Shown here: in pieces, positions 25,641 through 34,641 of the stretch
Layout of the letters: each line of letters starts with the position of its first letter
Numbering within the stretch: position 1 is the stretch's first letter
Assembly (NCBI GenBank): GCA_016708105.1
Contig: JADJGJ010000002.1
Coordinates: 186,001 to 250,000, forward strand
Length of the DNA stretch: 64,000 nt
Source: Crocinitomicaceae bacterium
Lineage (GTDB): Bacteria > Bacteroidota > Bacteroidia > Flavobacteriales_D > Crocinitomicaceae
Direction of reading: 5' to 3'
The notes under the pieces: model-generated
The model's input: only the letters and a program-made list of their open reading frames with translations
What the model was told of the DNA's origin: nothing
Database searches by the model: none
Program-made: the position numbers and the translations under genes

Positions 25641-26732
25641 CTACAACAAACTATACCTTTTCCCCGGTGCGCAACGTACCAATCCTTTTAATTCAAGATT
25701 AAAAAGATGCATAGATAAACTGCCATGAGTCATTTGAACGCCAAACGATAAATTGTCAATGTCTGTTTCAGATTTTTCACGCAGATATCCAACAATTTTA
25801 TCTTCTTCATCTGATAATTCTGGAAAAAGCTGTGGCTGTACCGGGGCAGAAATTTCTTTTTCTTCCCACCCCATTATGCGCACCAAATCTGCAGCTGAGG
25901 TAATGAGATGTGCTTTATCTTGCTGAATTAAATAATTGCATCCTTTAGAATATTCTTGATCAACATTGCCGGGAAAAGCAAACACATCACGGTTATAATC
26001 ATTAGCGAGATGAGCAGTAATTAATGAACCGCCTGAGAGCGCACTTTCTACAACAATGGTAGCTGCACACAAGCCTGCAACTACTCTGTTGCGTTTTGGA
26101 AAATTGGATGTATCACCCGGAGAGTTGCTCACGAATTCAGTAATCAATCCACCGTTTTGCAACATTTGTTTAGCGGTATTTTTATGTGCAGCCGGATAGA
26201 TCAAATCAAGTCCATGCCCAAGCACGGCAAGGGTTGGCATTTCATGATGAAGACATGCACGGTGCGCTTCGATATCTATACCGTAAGCAAGTCCGCTTAC
26301 AATTTGAACATCGTATTCTTTAAGTTGCGCAACCAAATCTTTTACAATTGTCTTACCGTAATTAGTTGCTTTGCGTGTGCCAACTACGGCAATATTGCGA
26401 TGATTAAAATTGACATTTCCTTTACTAAATAAAACGATGGGACTGTCATCACAAAATTTTAATTTGGCAGGATAGTTTTCATCTTGATAATAGTAATATC
26501 CAATCTGAAATTTTTCAATAAATGAAAGTTCTTTTTCAGCACGCAGCAGGCATTCATCACGATTAAGGCCACGTAAGGTAATCGTGCCTATTCCTTCAAT
26601 TTTACTTAATGCCCTGATTGATTCTTTAAAAACTGCTTCGGCACTTCCTGCATGTGCTACAAGCGCTTTGGCTTTGACCGGTCCAACGCCGTTGAGTAAA
26701 CTCAGCCCTATCTCAAATATCCTCTTCTCCAC
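25641..26732 (-). CDS. dprA: DNA-processing protein DprA
   Basis: A 363-residue protein that binds incoming single-stranded DNA and loads RecA during natural transformation. An N-terminal helix-hairpin-helix region (LLNGVGPVKAKAL) precedes the Rossmann-like core with VVGTRKATNYG, SGLAYGIDIEAHRA, FPKRNRVVAGL and SALSGGSLITA. The C-terminal 60 residues look like the winged-helix DprA domain. The start is GTG 26732, almost on top of the predicted transcription start. Confidence 0.95.
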   Translation of the reverse strand: MEKRIFEIGLSLLNGVGPVKAKALVAHAGSAEAVFKESIRALSKIEGIGTITLRGLNRDECLLRAEKELSFIEKFQIGYYYYQDENYPAKLKFCDDSPIVLFSKGNVNFNHRNIAVVGTRKATNYGKTIVKDLVAQLKEYDVQIVSGLAYGIDIEAHRACLHHEMPTLAVLGHGLDLIYPAAHKNTAKQMLQNGGLITEFVSNSPGDTSNFPKRNRVVAGLCAATIVVESALSGGSLITAHLANDYNRDVFAFPGNVDQEYSKGCNYLIQQDKAHLITSAADLVRIMGWEEKEISAPVQPQLFPELSDEEDKIVGYLREKSETDIDNLSFGVQMTHGSLSMHLFNLELKGLVRCAPGKRYSLL

Positions 26733-26736
26733 GCTG

Positions 26737-26744
26737 CAAATGTA
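26737..26744 (-). promoter_or_regulatory. -7 box of dprA
   Basis: Minus strand TACATTTG ends 4 bases before GTG 26732, so the dprA message would be leaderless or nearly so. No -33 TTG at normal distance. Confidence 0.45.
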
Positions 26745-26885
26745 ATCGGATTTTTGAATTTTAAATCATCCTATCTGATCCAAATAACAATAGAATTAGA
26801 AAAATGAATTGTCTTTTTTCTATCTAGAATAAAATTGCAGTGAAGAACAAAAGGGATAGTGATGTATTAATAAAGGGAATTTTGT

Positions 26886-26893
26886 AACTTTGA
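26886..26893 (+). promoter_or_regulatory. -7 box of rpoN
   Basis: TAACTTTG, 18 bases before ATG 26912. No -33 element recognised. Confidence 0.45.
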
Positions 26894-26911
26894 AGCATAC
26901 GCTGAAAAATT

Positions 26912-28366
26912 ATGTTAAAGCAAACACTGAGTCAAAAGATGCTTCAAAAGCTGTCTCCACAACAGATACAGCTCATGAAGTTGCTTCAGGTACCTACCAT
27001 GGAGCTGGATCAGCGTATCAAAGAGGAGATTGAAGAAAATCCTGCTCTTGAAGAAGGCGCTGATGATGATGAAAGCTATGAGGCGGATGATTATGAAGAG
27101 CGAGATGGGGAAGTAACAGAAGCAGAGCGTGAATTTGACATCAATGATTATCTGGATGATGATCTTCCGCAATACAAAACTTCAGTTAACAATAAGGGTA
27201 AAGATGATGAAGACAGAAGCATGCCATTGAGTGGTGGTGTGTCTTTTCAAGAAGTATTATTATCTCAGCTTGGATTGCGCAAACTAACACAAAAAGAGCG
27301 CACCATTGCCGAAATTATCATTGGAAATATTGATGAAGACGGATATCTGCGCAGAGATATTGCTGCTATGGTGGATGATCTTGCTTTTACTCAAAATGTG
27401 CAGTGTGCTGAAGAAGAAATTGAAGATGTACTTTTTTTAATTCAGGATTTTGAACCGGCTGGCGTTGGCGCACGTGATTTGCGTGAGTGTCTGCTATTGC
27501 AGTTAGAGCGCAAACACCACGGTAATATTGCGATACATACGGCTAAAAAAATTCTGGAAAAGTGTTTTGAAGAATTTACCAAAAAGCACTATGACAAAAT
27601 CATGGCAAAGTTTGAAATTGAAGATGAAGACTTGAAAGATGCCATTGATGAAATTGTGAAATTGAATCCAAAACCGGGTGGATCTGTCAAAGAGGTAACC
27701 GACGCTAAAAATATTCAGCAAATTATTCCTGACTTCATTCTTACTGAAGAAGAGGGAGAACTGCAACTCACGCTCAATGCACGCAACGCACCACAGTTAC
27801 GGGTGAGTAAAACGTATGAAGAGATGTTGCGGTCTTATGCTGAAGGCGCAAAATCAAGCAAGGCAGATAAAGAAGCTGTGCAATTTGTCAGACAAAAATT
27901 AGATTCGGCGAAATGGTTTATTGATGCAATTCAACAAAGGCAACAAACCTTATTGCTCACCATGCAAACTATCATTGATTATCAAAGAGATTATTTTTTG
28001 TCAGGTGATGAGACGCAAATGAAACCCATGATTTTGAAAGATATTGCAGACATAGTTGGTATGGATATTTCAACCATATCAAGGGTTGCAAATAGTAAAT
28101 ACATTCAAACGCCGTATGGTATTCTTTCGTTGAAATTTTTCTTTTCTGAGGCTTTATCTACTTCAAGCGGCGAAGAAGTTTCAACCCGTGAAGTAAAAAA
28201 AATTCTCTCAGAGGCTATTGGGGCAGAAACAAAAAAACGTCCGCTTACTGATCAAAAGTTAACTGAAATACTCAAAGAAAAGGGATACAATATTGCCCGA
28301 CGCACCGTGGCAAAATATCGAGAACAATTGAATATTCCGGTGGCACGCCTGAGAAAAGAACTCTGA
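26912..28366 (+). CDS. rpoN: RNA polymerase sigma-54 factor
   Basis: A 484-residue sigma-54. Region I at the N-terminus (LSQKMLQKLSPQQIQLMKLLQ) is Gln/Leu-rich and contacts enhancer-binding activators. An acidic region II follows (about 46-100, including DDDESYEADDYEERDG), then the core-binding domain, and the C-terminal RpoN box ARRTVAKYRE that recognises the -24 promoter element. Length is normal. No bEBP activator gene is in the window. Confidence 0.96.
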   Translation: MLKQTLSQKMLQKLSPQQIQLMKLLQVPTMELDQRIKEEIEENPALEEGADDDESYEADDYEERDGEVTEAEREFDINDYLDDDLPQYKTSVNNKGKDDEDRSMPLSGGVSFQEVLLSQLGLRKLTQKERTIAEIIIGNIDEDGYLRRDIAAMVDDLAFTQNVQCAEEEIEDVLFLIQDFEPAGVGARDLRECLLLQLERKHHGNIAIHTAKKILEKCFEEFTKKHYDKIMAKFEIEDEDLKDAIDEIVKLNPKPGGSVKEVTDAKNIQQIIPDFILTEEEGELQLTLNARNAPQLRVSKTYEEMLRSYAEGAKSSKADKEAVQFVRQKLDSAKWFIDAIQQRQQTLLLTMQTIIDYQRDYFLSGDETQMKPMILKDIADIVGMDISTISRVANSKYIQTPYGILSLKFFFSEALSTSSGEEVSTREVKKILSEAIGAETKKRPLTDQKLTEILKEKGYNIARRTVAKYREQLNIPVARLRKEL

Positions 28367-28432
28367 TTAACATCATCACAGAATCGTTGTTACTTATGAA
28401 AAATAGTACATTTTACCTGTAAACTAGTTTTA

Positions 28433-29107
28433 ATGAAATTGCTTGCACAGGTATTGTCGTATATTTTTCATCCGCTGCTGATGCCTGTACTGGGTTTGAT
28501 TTGTATTTTTTTTCTGCCCACTTTTCCACGGACGCTTTACATTTTTGACTCACTCTATTTTTATCCCGGTGAAATAAAATCAAAACTTTTTTGGGTTTTT
28601 GGTGTGCTCTTATTTCTTGCGCCGCTGGTCAGTGTGCTCATCATGTATTGGAACAAAATGATATCAAGTCTTCATCTTGAAAAAAGAGAAGAAAGAGGTT
28701 ACCCGTTTTTTATTGTCACGTTTTATTATCTGCTTACGTATATTTTTTTCAGGTATCAGTGGCCTGAAGAATTGAGGCATCCGGCTTTGGTATCTTTATT
28801 ATTTGGCTTGGTGATTACCGGTGTTGTGGTATTGCTTATTAATAGGTACTTTAAAATTAGTATACATGCCGTAGCTTCTTTTGGTCTTGCAGGATTGCTG
28901 CTTGCATATAACCAAAACCAAATGTCGTTTTATGAAAAAGTGAGTTTTCCAAATATTCCGGTGATTCTTGCGACTATTGTACTGGCCGGTATCATTTCAA
29001 CTGCACGTCTCTATTTAAAATCACATACCTTATCTGAAATATTGCTTGGTATGATTGTTGGTTTTGGCACCATGTACGCGTGTGTGAAATGGGAATTATA
29101 TTTGTAG
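28433..29107 (+). CDS. PAP2-like membrane protein
   Basis: A 224-residue protein with about six membrane helices. Two elements resemble the PAP2 lipid phosphatase active site: KISIHAVASFG (His in the second motif) and ARLYLKSHTLSEILLGMIVG (His in the third). The first motif (KxxxxxxRP) is not obvious; KREERGYPFF is the nearest match. It may be a divergent lipid phosphatase or an inactive relative. It follows rpoN by 66 bases. Confidence 0.6.
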   Translation: MKLLAQVLSYIFHPLLMPVLGLICIFFLPTFPRTLYIFDSLYFYPGEIKSKLFWVFGVLLFLAPLVSVLIMYWNKMISSLHLEKREERGYPFFIVTFYYLLTYIFFRYQWPEELRHPALVSLLFGLVITGVVVLLINRYFKISIHAVASFGLAGLLLAYNQNQMSFYEKVSFPNIPVILATIVLAGIISTARLYLKSHTLSEILLGMIVGFGTMYACVKWELYL

Positions 29108-29149
29108 TTCTTCTAAAAATTACAACAAACAATTATTATTAATTGAATT

Positions 29150-29956
29150 ATGAAAACCGGATACATGTTAGCATTGGCCATGGTTGTAGGTATTTTATCC
29201 TCATGTGGCATTGGACAAGGAACAGATGGTAAACCCGGCAGTGGGTTCAATTTATTCACTGTTGAGCAAGATAAACAACTGGGTTTACAAGTAGCTATGG
29301 AGATAGAAAGCAAACCTGCGGAATACCCCATTCTTGACTCAGCAACCAACGTGAGTGCTTACAAATATATTTATGATATCCGCAATAAAATTCTTGCTAC
29401 TGGTAAGGTGACACATAAAGATGAATTTGCTTGGAGAATTCGCATTGTAAAGGATGATGAAACGTTGAATGCATTTTGTACACCCGGTGGATATATTTAT
29501 GTTTACACAGGTATAATAAAATATCTTGACAATGAAGCTGAACTTGCCGGCGTTATGGGGCATGAAATGGGACATGCTGATTTGCGCCACTCTACCCGAC
29601 AAATGACAAAAATATTCGGTATTCAAATTTTGGTAAACGCTACGCTTGGTGATTCATCTGCAGTTGCTGATATCACTACCGCTTTGATTGGATTGAAATT
29701 TTCACGTGATCATGAGACTGAGGCAGATAGAATGTCTGTTGAATATTTATGTGGTACTGATTGGCCGGCTGATGGTGCAGCAGGATTCTTTGAAAAGATT
29801 GAAGCTTCAGATGGTGTAGGTGTACCGGAATGGTTGAGCACGCATCCAAGTCCGCAAAACAGAATTCAAAATTATCATACATGGGCAATTGAACTTGCTT
29901 GTCCCGGAAAAGAAAAATTTGAGCAGCGATACGCAGCGTTCAAAAAATTATTTTGA
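29150..29956 (+). CDS. M48-family metallopeptidase lipoprotein
   Basis: A 268-residue protein with a lipobox (LSSCGIG near residue 22). The zinc site is GHEMGHADLRH (HExxH) with the distal Glu in HETEADRMSVEYL. The fold is that of BepA/LoiP-like periplasmic proteases, which degrade misfolded outer-membrane proteins. It is anchored in a membrane by lipidation. Its 3' end overlaps the convergent barrel gene by 9 bases. Confidence 0.9.
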   Translation: MKTGYMLALAMVVGILSSCGIGQGTDGKPGSGFNLFTVEQDKQLGLQVAMEIESKPAEYPILDSATNVSAYKYIYDIRNKILATGKVTHKDEFAWRIRIVKDDETLNAFCTPGGYIYVYTGIIKYLDNEAELAGVMGHEMGHADLRHSTRQMTKIFGIQILVNATLGDSSAVADITTALIGLKFSRDHETEADRMSVEYLCGTDWPADGAAGFFEKIEASDGVGVPEWLSTHPSPQNRIQNYHTWAIELACPGKEKFEQRYAAFKKLF

Positions 29957-30910
29957 TTCTTCAGGTGCGGATTTTTTAAAGCAAGCAGGATTTAAAACCA
30001 GACTGAAGGTGACTGCCTGTTTATATTTCAATTTCTCTGTATTGAAGTGTTGATACACCGGAAAATCATAGGTTGCAGAAATGAAAATTTTCTTGAAAAA
30101 AGTATAACCTATTTGCGGTGCAACAAAAACAGTATTAGAGCCGGTGGTAGTGACATCTGCACCGGTTGAAAGTTTATCCATCATGCGGTAATCATGGCGC
30201 ACCTGCAAAACTCCCAATAAATTGCATGAGATAAAATTTAGATTTTTTGCGACAAAAAGTGATGTGGTAAAACTATGACCATAAGTATAGTCATATTGAT
30301 TTGGAAAATTGATATCTGTGCGGTGCTGTAAAAATAAATTCAGACTTTGTTCTTTGAATTTTTTGAAGATTAAAATCTTTGGTGCCACACCAAATGCACA
30401 GGTTGAAGGTTGATTGTCTAACGGAATTTGAACGCCATCTACAATTTGATAATCTGTAGTGAAAGGAAATTTGAAACCCATGCCGGCAACAAAATCCCAT
30501 GTTCCGCTTTCACCTAATTTAAATCCGTATTTGAGGGTGAAATATCCATTGGAAAAACCAAAACCGCGCACAAGAAAATCAGTGGTACCAACTGTATAAT
30601 GTTGTGATTTGTTGATGAAATATCCCAACTCTGCTTCGGCAGTTATTCTGTTGGTAATTCCGTATGAAAGTGCTGTTCCAACAAAATTAAAATCTGCACT
30701 TGTGATATTGTATGGGTTTGGTGTTTTCTGGCTAACAGATTCACTCCAGCGATAAAAGCTCACGAATTGAAATTCATTTCTGCCTAAAACGCCCATGTTG
30801 CCTGCGCCACCCATCGGAGTGCCTTGCGCGCAGCATTGTGCAAACGAACTACTGCCTACACCGCTTAGGAGAATAATGGCAAAAACAGAATAACGTATCA
30901 AACCAATCAC
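29948..30910 (-). CDS. Outer-membrane beta-barrel-like protein
   Basis: A 320-residue protein with a signal peptide ending at SSFAQ, a Cys pair right after it (CCAQGTPMGGAG), and alternating amphipathic strands throughout (YFTLKYGFKLGESGTWDFVA). This pattern indicates a beta-barrel. It starts at GTG 30910, overlapping the stop of the upstream lipoprotein gene by 4 bases, so the two are translationally coupled. Substrate unknown. Confidence 0.6.
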   Translation of the reverse strand: MIGLIRYSVFAIILLSGVGSSSFAQCCAQGTPMGGAGNMGVLGRNEFQFVSFYRWSESVSQKTPNPYNITSADFNFVGTALSYGITNRITAEAELGYFINKSQHYTVGTTDFLVRGFGFSNGYFTLKYGFKLGESGTWDFVAGMGFKFPFTTDYQIVDGVQIPLDNQPSTCAFGVAPKILIFKKFKEQSLNLFLQHRTDINFPNQYDYTYGHSFTTSLFVAKNLNFISCNLLGVLQVRHDYRMMDKLSTGADVTTTGSNTVFVAPQIGYTFFKKIFISATYDFPVYQHFNTEKLKYKQAVTFSLVLNPACFKKSAPEESK

Positions 30911-31269
30911 GCAATCACTTTAATGGTAATAGACTTAGCTTGTGTTGCACCATATTTATCACTTACCGTGCAGGTGACATTATGCATACCTTCACAACAA
31001 GCCGTGAATGTTACAACGTTTCCGGTACCTAATAAGGTTCCAATATCAATGGTCCAAGTATAGGTTAACTCATCACCATCTGCATAGGCATTGATATCTA
31101 CCGTTTCATTCATGTGAACAACTGAAGCTGTTATTAGTGAATCAAACACTAGGGCTTTTGGCGGAATGGTATCATTATTATTATCGTCATCTACCGGTGG
31201 ATCAGCTTTCTTACATGAGGCCATGGCCACAATTCCTAGAATGAAAAATACCGAAAGTAGTCTGTACAT
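30907..31269 (-). CDS. Small lipoprotein with PKD/Ig-like domain
   Basis: A 120-residue lipoprotein: lipobox MASCKK near residue 19, an acidic Asp/Asn-rich spacer (PPVDDDNNNDTIPP), then an Ig/PKD-like domain (YTWTIDIGTLLGTGNVVTF, GMHNVTCTVSDKYG). It is coupled to the downstream barrel gene and probably acts with it at the outer membrane. Confidence 0.65.
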   Translation of the reverse strand: MYRLLSVFFILGIVAMASCKKADPPVDDDNNNDTIPPKALVFDSLITASVVHMNETVDINAYADGDELTYTWTIDIGTLLGTGNVVTFTACCEGMHNVTCTVSDKYGATQAKSITIKVIA

Positions 31270-31443
31270 AATTTTAGCTTTAAAACGTAAAGTTCAGAAT
31301 AATTGAACTCTTCTGCAAAAATAATTGATGTGATTCTTGGATTCTATGATTGAAACCTGATAAATACCGTGATGTTGATCATGAAGTTTGCCTTAAACAC
31401 TGGTTATTAGCAACAAAATTGAATTTATTGCGTAGACATTGAC

Positions 31444-31887
31444 GTGTCAAACCAGATTAATAAAAAGGAAATAGAACACTTAATCGGTCAGGTGAATGAG
31501 CGAAGTGTTTCCATTCAGTATCTTGATTTTTTTAAAGTGCATGCTTATTCAGGTAATCGTTTGATGATTTTAGGCAGTGCAGATTTCACAACACATCACA
31601 GCTTAGAATTAATTTTTGAAGATGTTCTTTTTTTCAAGGGAGATTTTGAATGGAGCCGAAATGATGAAAAACCTCTGATACAACTCAGCGATATTTCACC
31701 CGGCGAATCAGAATTTAAATTGCAATTTGTTTTAGAAAGTGACGGTTATTATTTTTCAAACAATGATCATCGCATAGAAATTCACGCGCGTGATTTTAAT
31801 TACAATACAGATGTAGTTCTTTATTTTCATAAAGATGTGCTGGCACCCGGAGAGCGCATTGCGGAATGGATACGGAGGCCGGAGTGA
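31444..31887 (+). CDS. Hypothetical protein
   Basis: A 147-residue soluble protein with a GTG start, rich in beta-strand pattern (SIQYLDFFKVHAYSGNRLMIL, EFKLQFVLESDGYYF). No signal peptide, membrane segment or known motif was found. A short 12-base tandem repeat follows its stop codon. Confidence 0.5.
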   Translation: MSNQINKKEIEHLIGQVNERSVSIQYLDFFKVHAYSGNRLMILGSADFTTHHSLELIFEDVLFFKGDFEWSRNDEKPLIQLSDISPGESEFKLQFVLESDGYYFSNNDHRIEIHARDFNYNTDVVLYFHKDVLAPGERIAEWIRRPE

Positions 31888-31889
31888 GG

Positions 31890-31919
31890 GTGAGTTTGAG
31901 AGTGAGTTTGAGAGTGAGA
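31890..31919. repeat. Short tandem repeat (12-base unit)
   Basis: GTGAGTTTGAGA occurs twice in tandem (31890-31901, 31902-31913), followed by a partial third unit. Similar short purine-rich repeats occur at 44237-44252 and 45840-45890. Confidence 0.7.
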
Positions 31920-31967
31920 AGATGAATTACAGAAAAAATTTCTACTTTTAGGTTGCAATTTAATTTT

Positions 31968-32351
31968 ATGAAGCATTTCTTATTATATACATTATTCATT
32001 TTGTTAAGCAGTTTCACTTTTGCGCAAGCAGAGGAAGAACCCATTGCAGATTTTGCTGAGCAAGAACCAACTTATAAAGGTGGAAATGAAGCCATGTTTA
32101 AATTTATTGAACAAAATTTTGTCTATCCGGACTCATCCAGAATTAACGGTGAGCAAGGAACAGTTTTCGTTCAATTTGTAGTCAATACTGATGGTACATT
32201 AACAGAGATTAAGATTGTCAAAGGCGTATCTCCATTATTAGACGCAGAAGCTAAGCGTGTTGTGTCCATCATGCCGCCATGGAATCCAGGCTCAAATGCC
32301 GGTAAATATGTGAGGGTACGGTACAGAATTCCTATTAAGTGTGTGATATAA
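31968..32351 (+). CDS. Secreted stand-alone TonB C-terminal-domain protein (1 of 3)
   Basis: A 127-residue protein; ATG 31968 gives the signal peptide FLLYTLFILLSSFTFAQ. The rest is one TonB C-terminal domain: YKGGNEAMFKFIEQNFVYP, GTVFVQFVVNTDGTLTEI, LLDAEAKRVVSIMPPWNPG, VRVRYRIPIK. No transmembrane anchor or Pro-rich linker is present, so it cannot be a classical energy transducer. About 60 percent of aligned positions look identical to the third paralogue by eye. Confidence 0.8.
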   Translation: MKHFLLYTLFILLSSFTFAQAEEEPIADFAEQEPTYKGGNEAMFKFIEQNFVYPDSSRINGEQGTVFVQFVVNTDGTLTEIKIVKGVSPLLDAEAKRVVSIMPPWNPGSNAGKYVRVRYRIPIKCVI

Positions 32352-32384
32352 TTTTACTTCGGTCTACTCGACCGTACAACCATT

Positions 32385-32500
32385 GGGGTTGCAAAATAAA
32401 AAAAACATTCTGTAGGCACAGGTCGCGACCTGTGCCTACTTGGAGAATCTAATTTTGCAACCCGAAGATACACTTTCCAATTCTATTGCTTAACCCGAGT
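32385..32500. repeat. Nested palindromic element, copy 3
   Basis: Perfect 28-bp palindrome at 32412-32439 (GTAGGCACAGGTCG plus reverse complement), flanked by GGGGTTGCAA (32385-32394) and TTGCAACCC (32455-32463). The right flank ATTCTATTGCTTAA (32480-32493) matches copy 1. The left outer flank is not recognisable. It lies between two paralogous TonB-domain genes. Confidence 0.85.
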
Positions 32501-32516
32501 TAATTGAAAATAAATT

Positions 32517-32921
32517 ATGAGATTCCTGATAGTACTTTGTTTATCTTTTTACTCATTAACGCAGGCTGTCGCGCAAGATCCTATTCCCATATTTGAAGAC
32601 GATTCATTAATTTATTTAGGTGATGTGGAAGCATCTTTTCCGGGAGGTGATTTGGCTTTGGAGAAATTTGTTAGTGACCATATAGTTTATCCAGACTCAG
32701 CAATTTACTATGGAGCAGAAGGCACGGTATATGTTAGATTTGTTGTGAACAAAGATGGTACCTTATCGGATATTGTTGTGATGAAAAGTGCCGGTAAATT
32801 TATTGGAGCCGAAGCCATCCGGGTGTTTAGCATAATGCCCAAATGGGAACCGGCCACGCATAATGGATATCCGGTAACATGCAGATTGACTTACCCACTC
32901 AAGTTTAGTTTGAATCAATAA
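32517..32921 (+). CDS. Secreted stand-alone TonB C-terminal-domain protein (2 of 3)
   Basis: A 134-residue protein with signal peptide FLIVLCLSFYSLTQAVAQ and a single TonB C-terminal domain: FPGGDLALEKFVSDHIVYP, GTVYVRFVVNKDGTLSDI, AEAIRVFSIMPKWEPA, YPLKFSL. It is the most diverged of the tandem trio. Confidence 0.78.
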   Translation: MRFLIVLCLSFYSLTQAVAQDPIPIFEDDSLIYLGDVEASFPGGDLALEKFVSDHIVYPDSAIYYGAEGTVYVRFVVNKDGTLSDIVVMKSAGKFIGAEAIRVFSIMPKWEPATHNGYPVTCRLTYPLKFSLNQ

Positions 32922-32972
32922 TTCATCGTCTGATTCTCTTGCAAAGGCCTGATCAACTCAGATAGGAGTGAA

Positions 32973-32980
32973 TAATTTTG
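32973..32980 (+). promoter_or_regulatory. -7 box of the third TonB-domain gene
   Basis: TAATTTTG, 36 bases before ATG 33017, suggesting separate transcription from the upstream paralogue. Confidence 0.4.
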
Positions 32981-33016
32981 TAGCTTTATCTTACGTTTTA
33001 TCCAAAACACACCATT

Positions 33017-33457
33017 ATGAAAAAATTTGCAACACTTCTTTTTCTATGTGGCATTACCTCATGGAATTTTGCACAAGACACCAACAAAGTAAAGACCGCC
33101 GAACCAATTGTTGATTTTGCTGAGGTAGAGCCGCAGTATCCCGGTGGTGATTCAGCTATGGTTAATTTTATCAGAGATAACGTAACGTACCCTGAAAAAT
33201 CAAGAGAACTCGGCGAGCAGGGAACCGTATACGTACAGTTTGTTGTTAACACAGATGGCTCAATCAGTGAGGTAGAGGTTATCAAAGGGGTATCTCAACT
33301 TTTGGATGAAGAGGCGATGCGAGTCATTAAACTAATGCCAAATTGGATACCCGGTATGCAACAAGGAAAACCTGTAAGGGTGAGATATAGAATTCCTATT
33401 AAGTTTTCAATTTCTTACGGTAGGGGAGATAAGAAGAGAAAGAAGGATAGAGGGTGA
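33017..33457 (+). CDS. Secreted stand-alone TonB C-terminal-domain protein (3 of 3)
   Basis: A 146-residue protein with signal peptide (KFATLLFLCGITSWNFAQ) and one TonB C-terminal domain: YPGGDSAMVNFIRDNVTYP, GTVYVQFVVNTDGSISEV, MRVIKLMPNWIPG, VRVRYRIPIKFS. It ends in a basic tail (GDKKRKKDRG) missing from its paralogues. Closest relative in the window is the first member at 31968. Confidence 0.8.
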   Translation: MKKFATLLFLCGITSWNFAQDTNKVKTAEPIVDFAEVEPQYPGGDSAMVNFIRDNVTYPEKSRELGEQGTVYVQFVVNTDGSISEVEVIKGVSQLLDEEAMRVIKLMPNWIPGMQQGKPVRVRYRIPIKFSISYGRGDKKRKKDRG

Positions 33458-33603
33458 TTCTTGCTTGATAAGCAACGTCAAGAGATATTTCTTACGAAAT
33501 TCATATGTCGGCGCAAAGGTATTTTTGTTTTGTGCAGCACCTTTTTTTATTCCTCTAAATAGTACCTTTTGTAACTTCAGAAAACTCCTTACAAAAACCA
33601 ATA

Positions 33604-34506
33604 TCAGTTTTCACTCAATTCTTTGACCTTTTCGGCCCAGTTATTTAGTATGATTTTCTGTGTTTCATAATCACTTCTAAAAGGACCACAAACTATTTTC
33701 AAAGTAGTGGTTTTTGTTTCACCATTTTCCAGCAATAAAAATTTTTCTGTGTAATCCGTATAATCATTCTGCACATAAAAATTCCCAAACAAGATATCAG
33801 CATATTTTGCGGTAAGGGTACCGCTTTCTGGATAATTATAATTTACATTTTTTCCCTCTATCCAATTTGGTTGAAGTTGATTTTTTTCATCAAAAGTGCG
33901 TTGAAGTTTTGACGCATACTCTGTTTCTGTCAACACTTTTTGAATAAACGATGCCGAAGCATTTATTTCAATATCAAATGAGACAAAACGGGAAGCCGGA
34001 ATTTTTGAAATTTCATCATCAGAAAGAAATTTTACATCTGAAATTAGTGCTGTTCCATTACCTCCATTTAAAAATCGAAATCCTACAATTGAATCCGCAT
34101 CAATTGTGAAGGCTTGAATCACGATGATAAAATCTTCACGCCCACTATTTGGGTTAAAGTATGTTGCTAGTTTTGGCATAGTTATTCCAAGAACCGTTGC
34201 TGTTGGATATTCAGCGGGATCTACATAAACAAGTGATGCGCCATTTTGAGTTTCTTCTTCAGTTGGCATTCTTCCGTTTATAACCGGTACGTTTTTCCAA
34301 TCTGCAATGTCCACTGCAGGTAAGCCATTCAGATTATCCGGGCAATACCATCCAACAAAATTATGCGGTTGGGAGTTTACGTTGTCTTCTGTTTGAGTTA
34401 GCGTATCTGAATTGGAATTGGCATCTGAAGAATTTCCCTGGGAGCAGGCAAAAAGTAAATAGGCACCTGCAATCACAAGTCCTTTTTTAATGATTTCATT
34501 TTTCAT
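33604..34506 (-). CDS. Lipoprotein, function unknown
   Basis: A 300-residue lipoprotein: signal peptide with lipobox YLLFACSQG, an Asn/Ser/Asp-rich spacer, then a soluble domain (WYCPDNLNGLPAVDIADW, RFVSFDIEINASASF, FLLLENGETKTTTLKIVCG). It is transcribed divergently from the membrane-anchored winged-helix regulator at 34642 with 135 bases between starts, so regulation by that neighbour is plausible. No enzyme motif was recognised. Confidence 0.6.
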   Translation of the reverse strand: MKNEIIKKGLVIAGAYLLFACSQGNSSDANSNSDTLTQTEDNVNSQPHNFVGWYCPDNLNGLPAVDIADWKNVPVINGRMPTEEETQNGASLVYVDPAEYPTATVLGITMPKLATYFNPNSGREDFIIVIQAFTIDADSIVGFRFLNGGNGTALISDVKFLSDDEISKIPASRFVSFDIEINASASFIQKVLTETEYASKLQRTFDEKNQLQPNWIEGKNVNYNYPESGTLTAKYADILFGNFYVQNDYTDYTEKFLLLENGETKTTTLKIVCGPFRSDYETQKIILNNWAEKVKELSEN

Positions 34507-34623
34507 ACTGTTTGATTAAAATATTTTGGGTCGAAAGTATATTCTCTTGATTAGCAAAAGAGTTAAGTAATGTAAATTAGTGTAAAATTCAGAAAAACTA
34601 AGTCTCATAGGGATATATTCAAG

Positions 34624-34631
34624 TAATTTTG
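34624..34631 (+). promoter_or_regulatory. -7 box of the membrane-anchored regulator
   Basis: TAATTTTG, 10 bases before ATG 34642. No -33 TTG at normal spacing. Confidence 0.4.
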
Positions 34632-34641
34632 TTGCGTTATT

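Noticed and set aside
31890..31919. Short tandem repeats as a possible CRISPR array
   Set aside because: The repeat unit is 12 bases with no spacers and there are no cas genes in the window.
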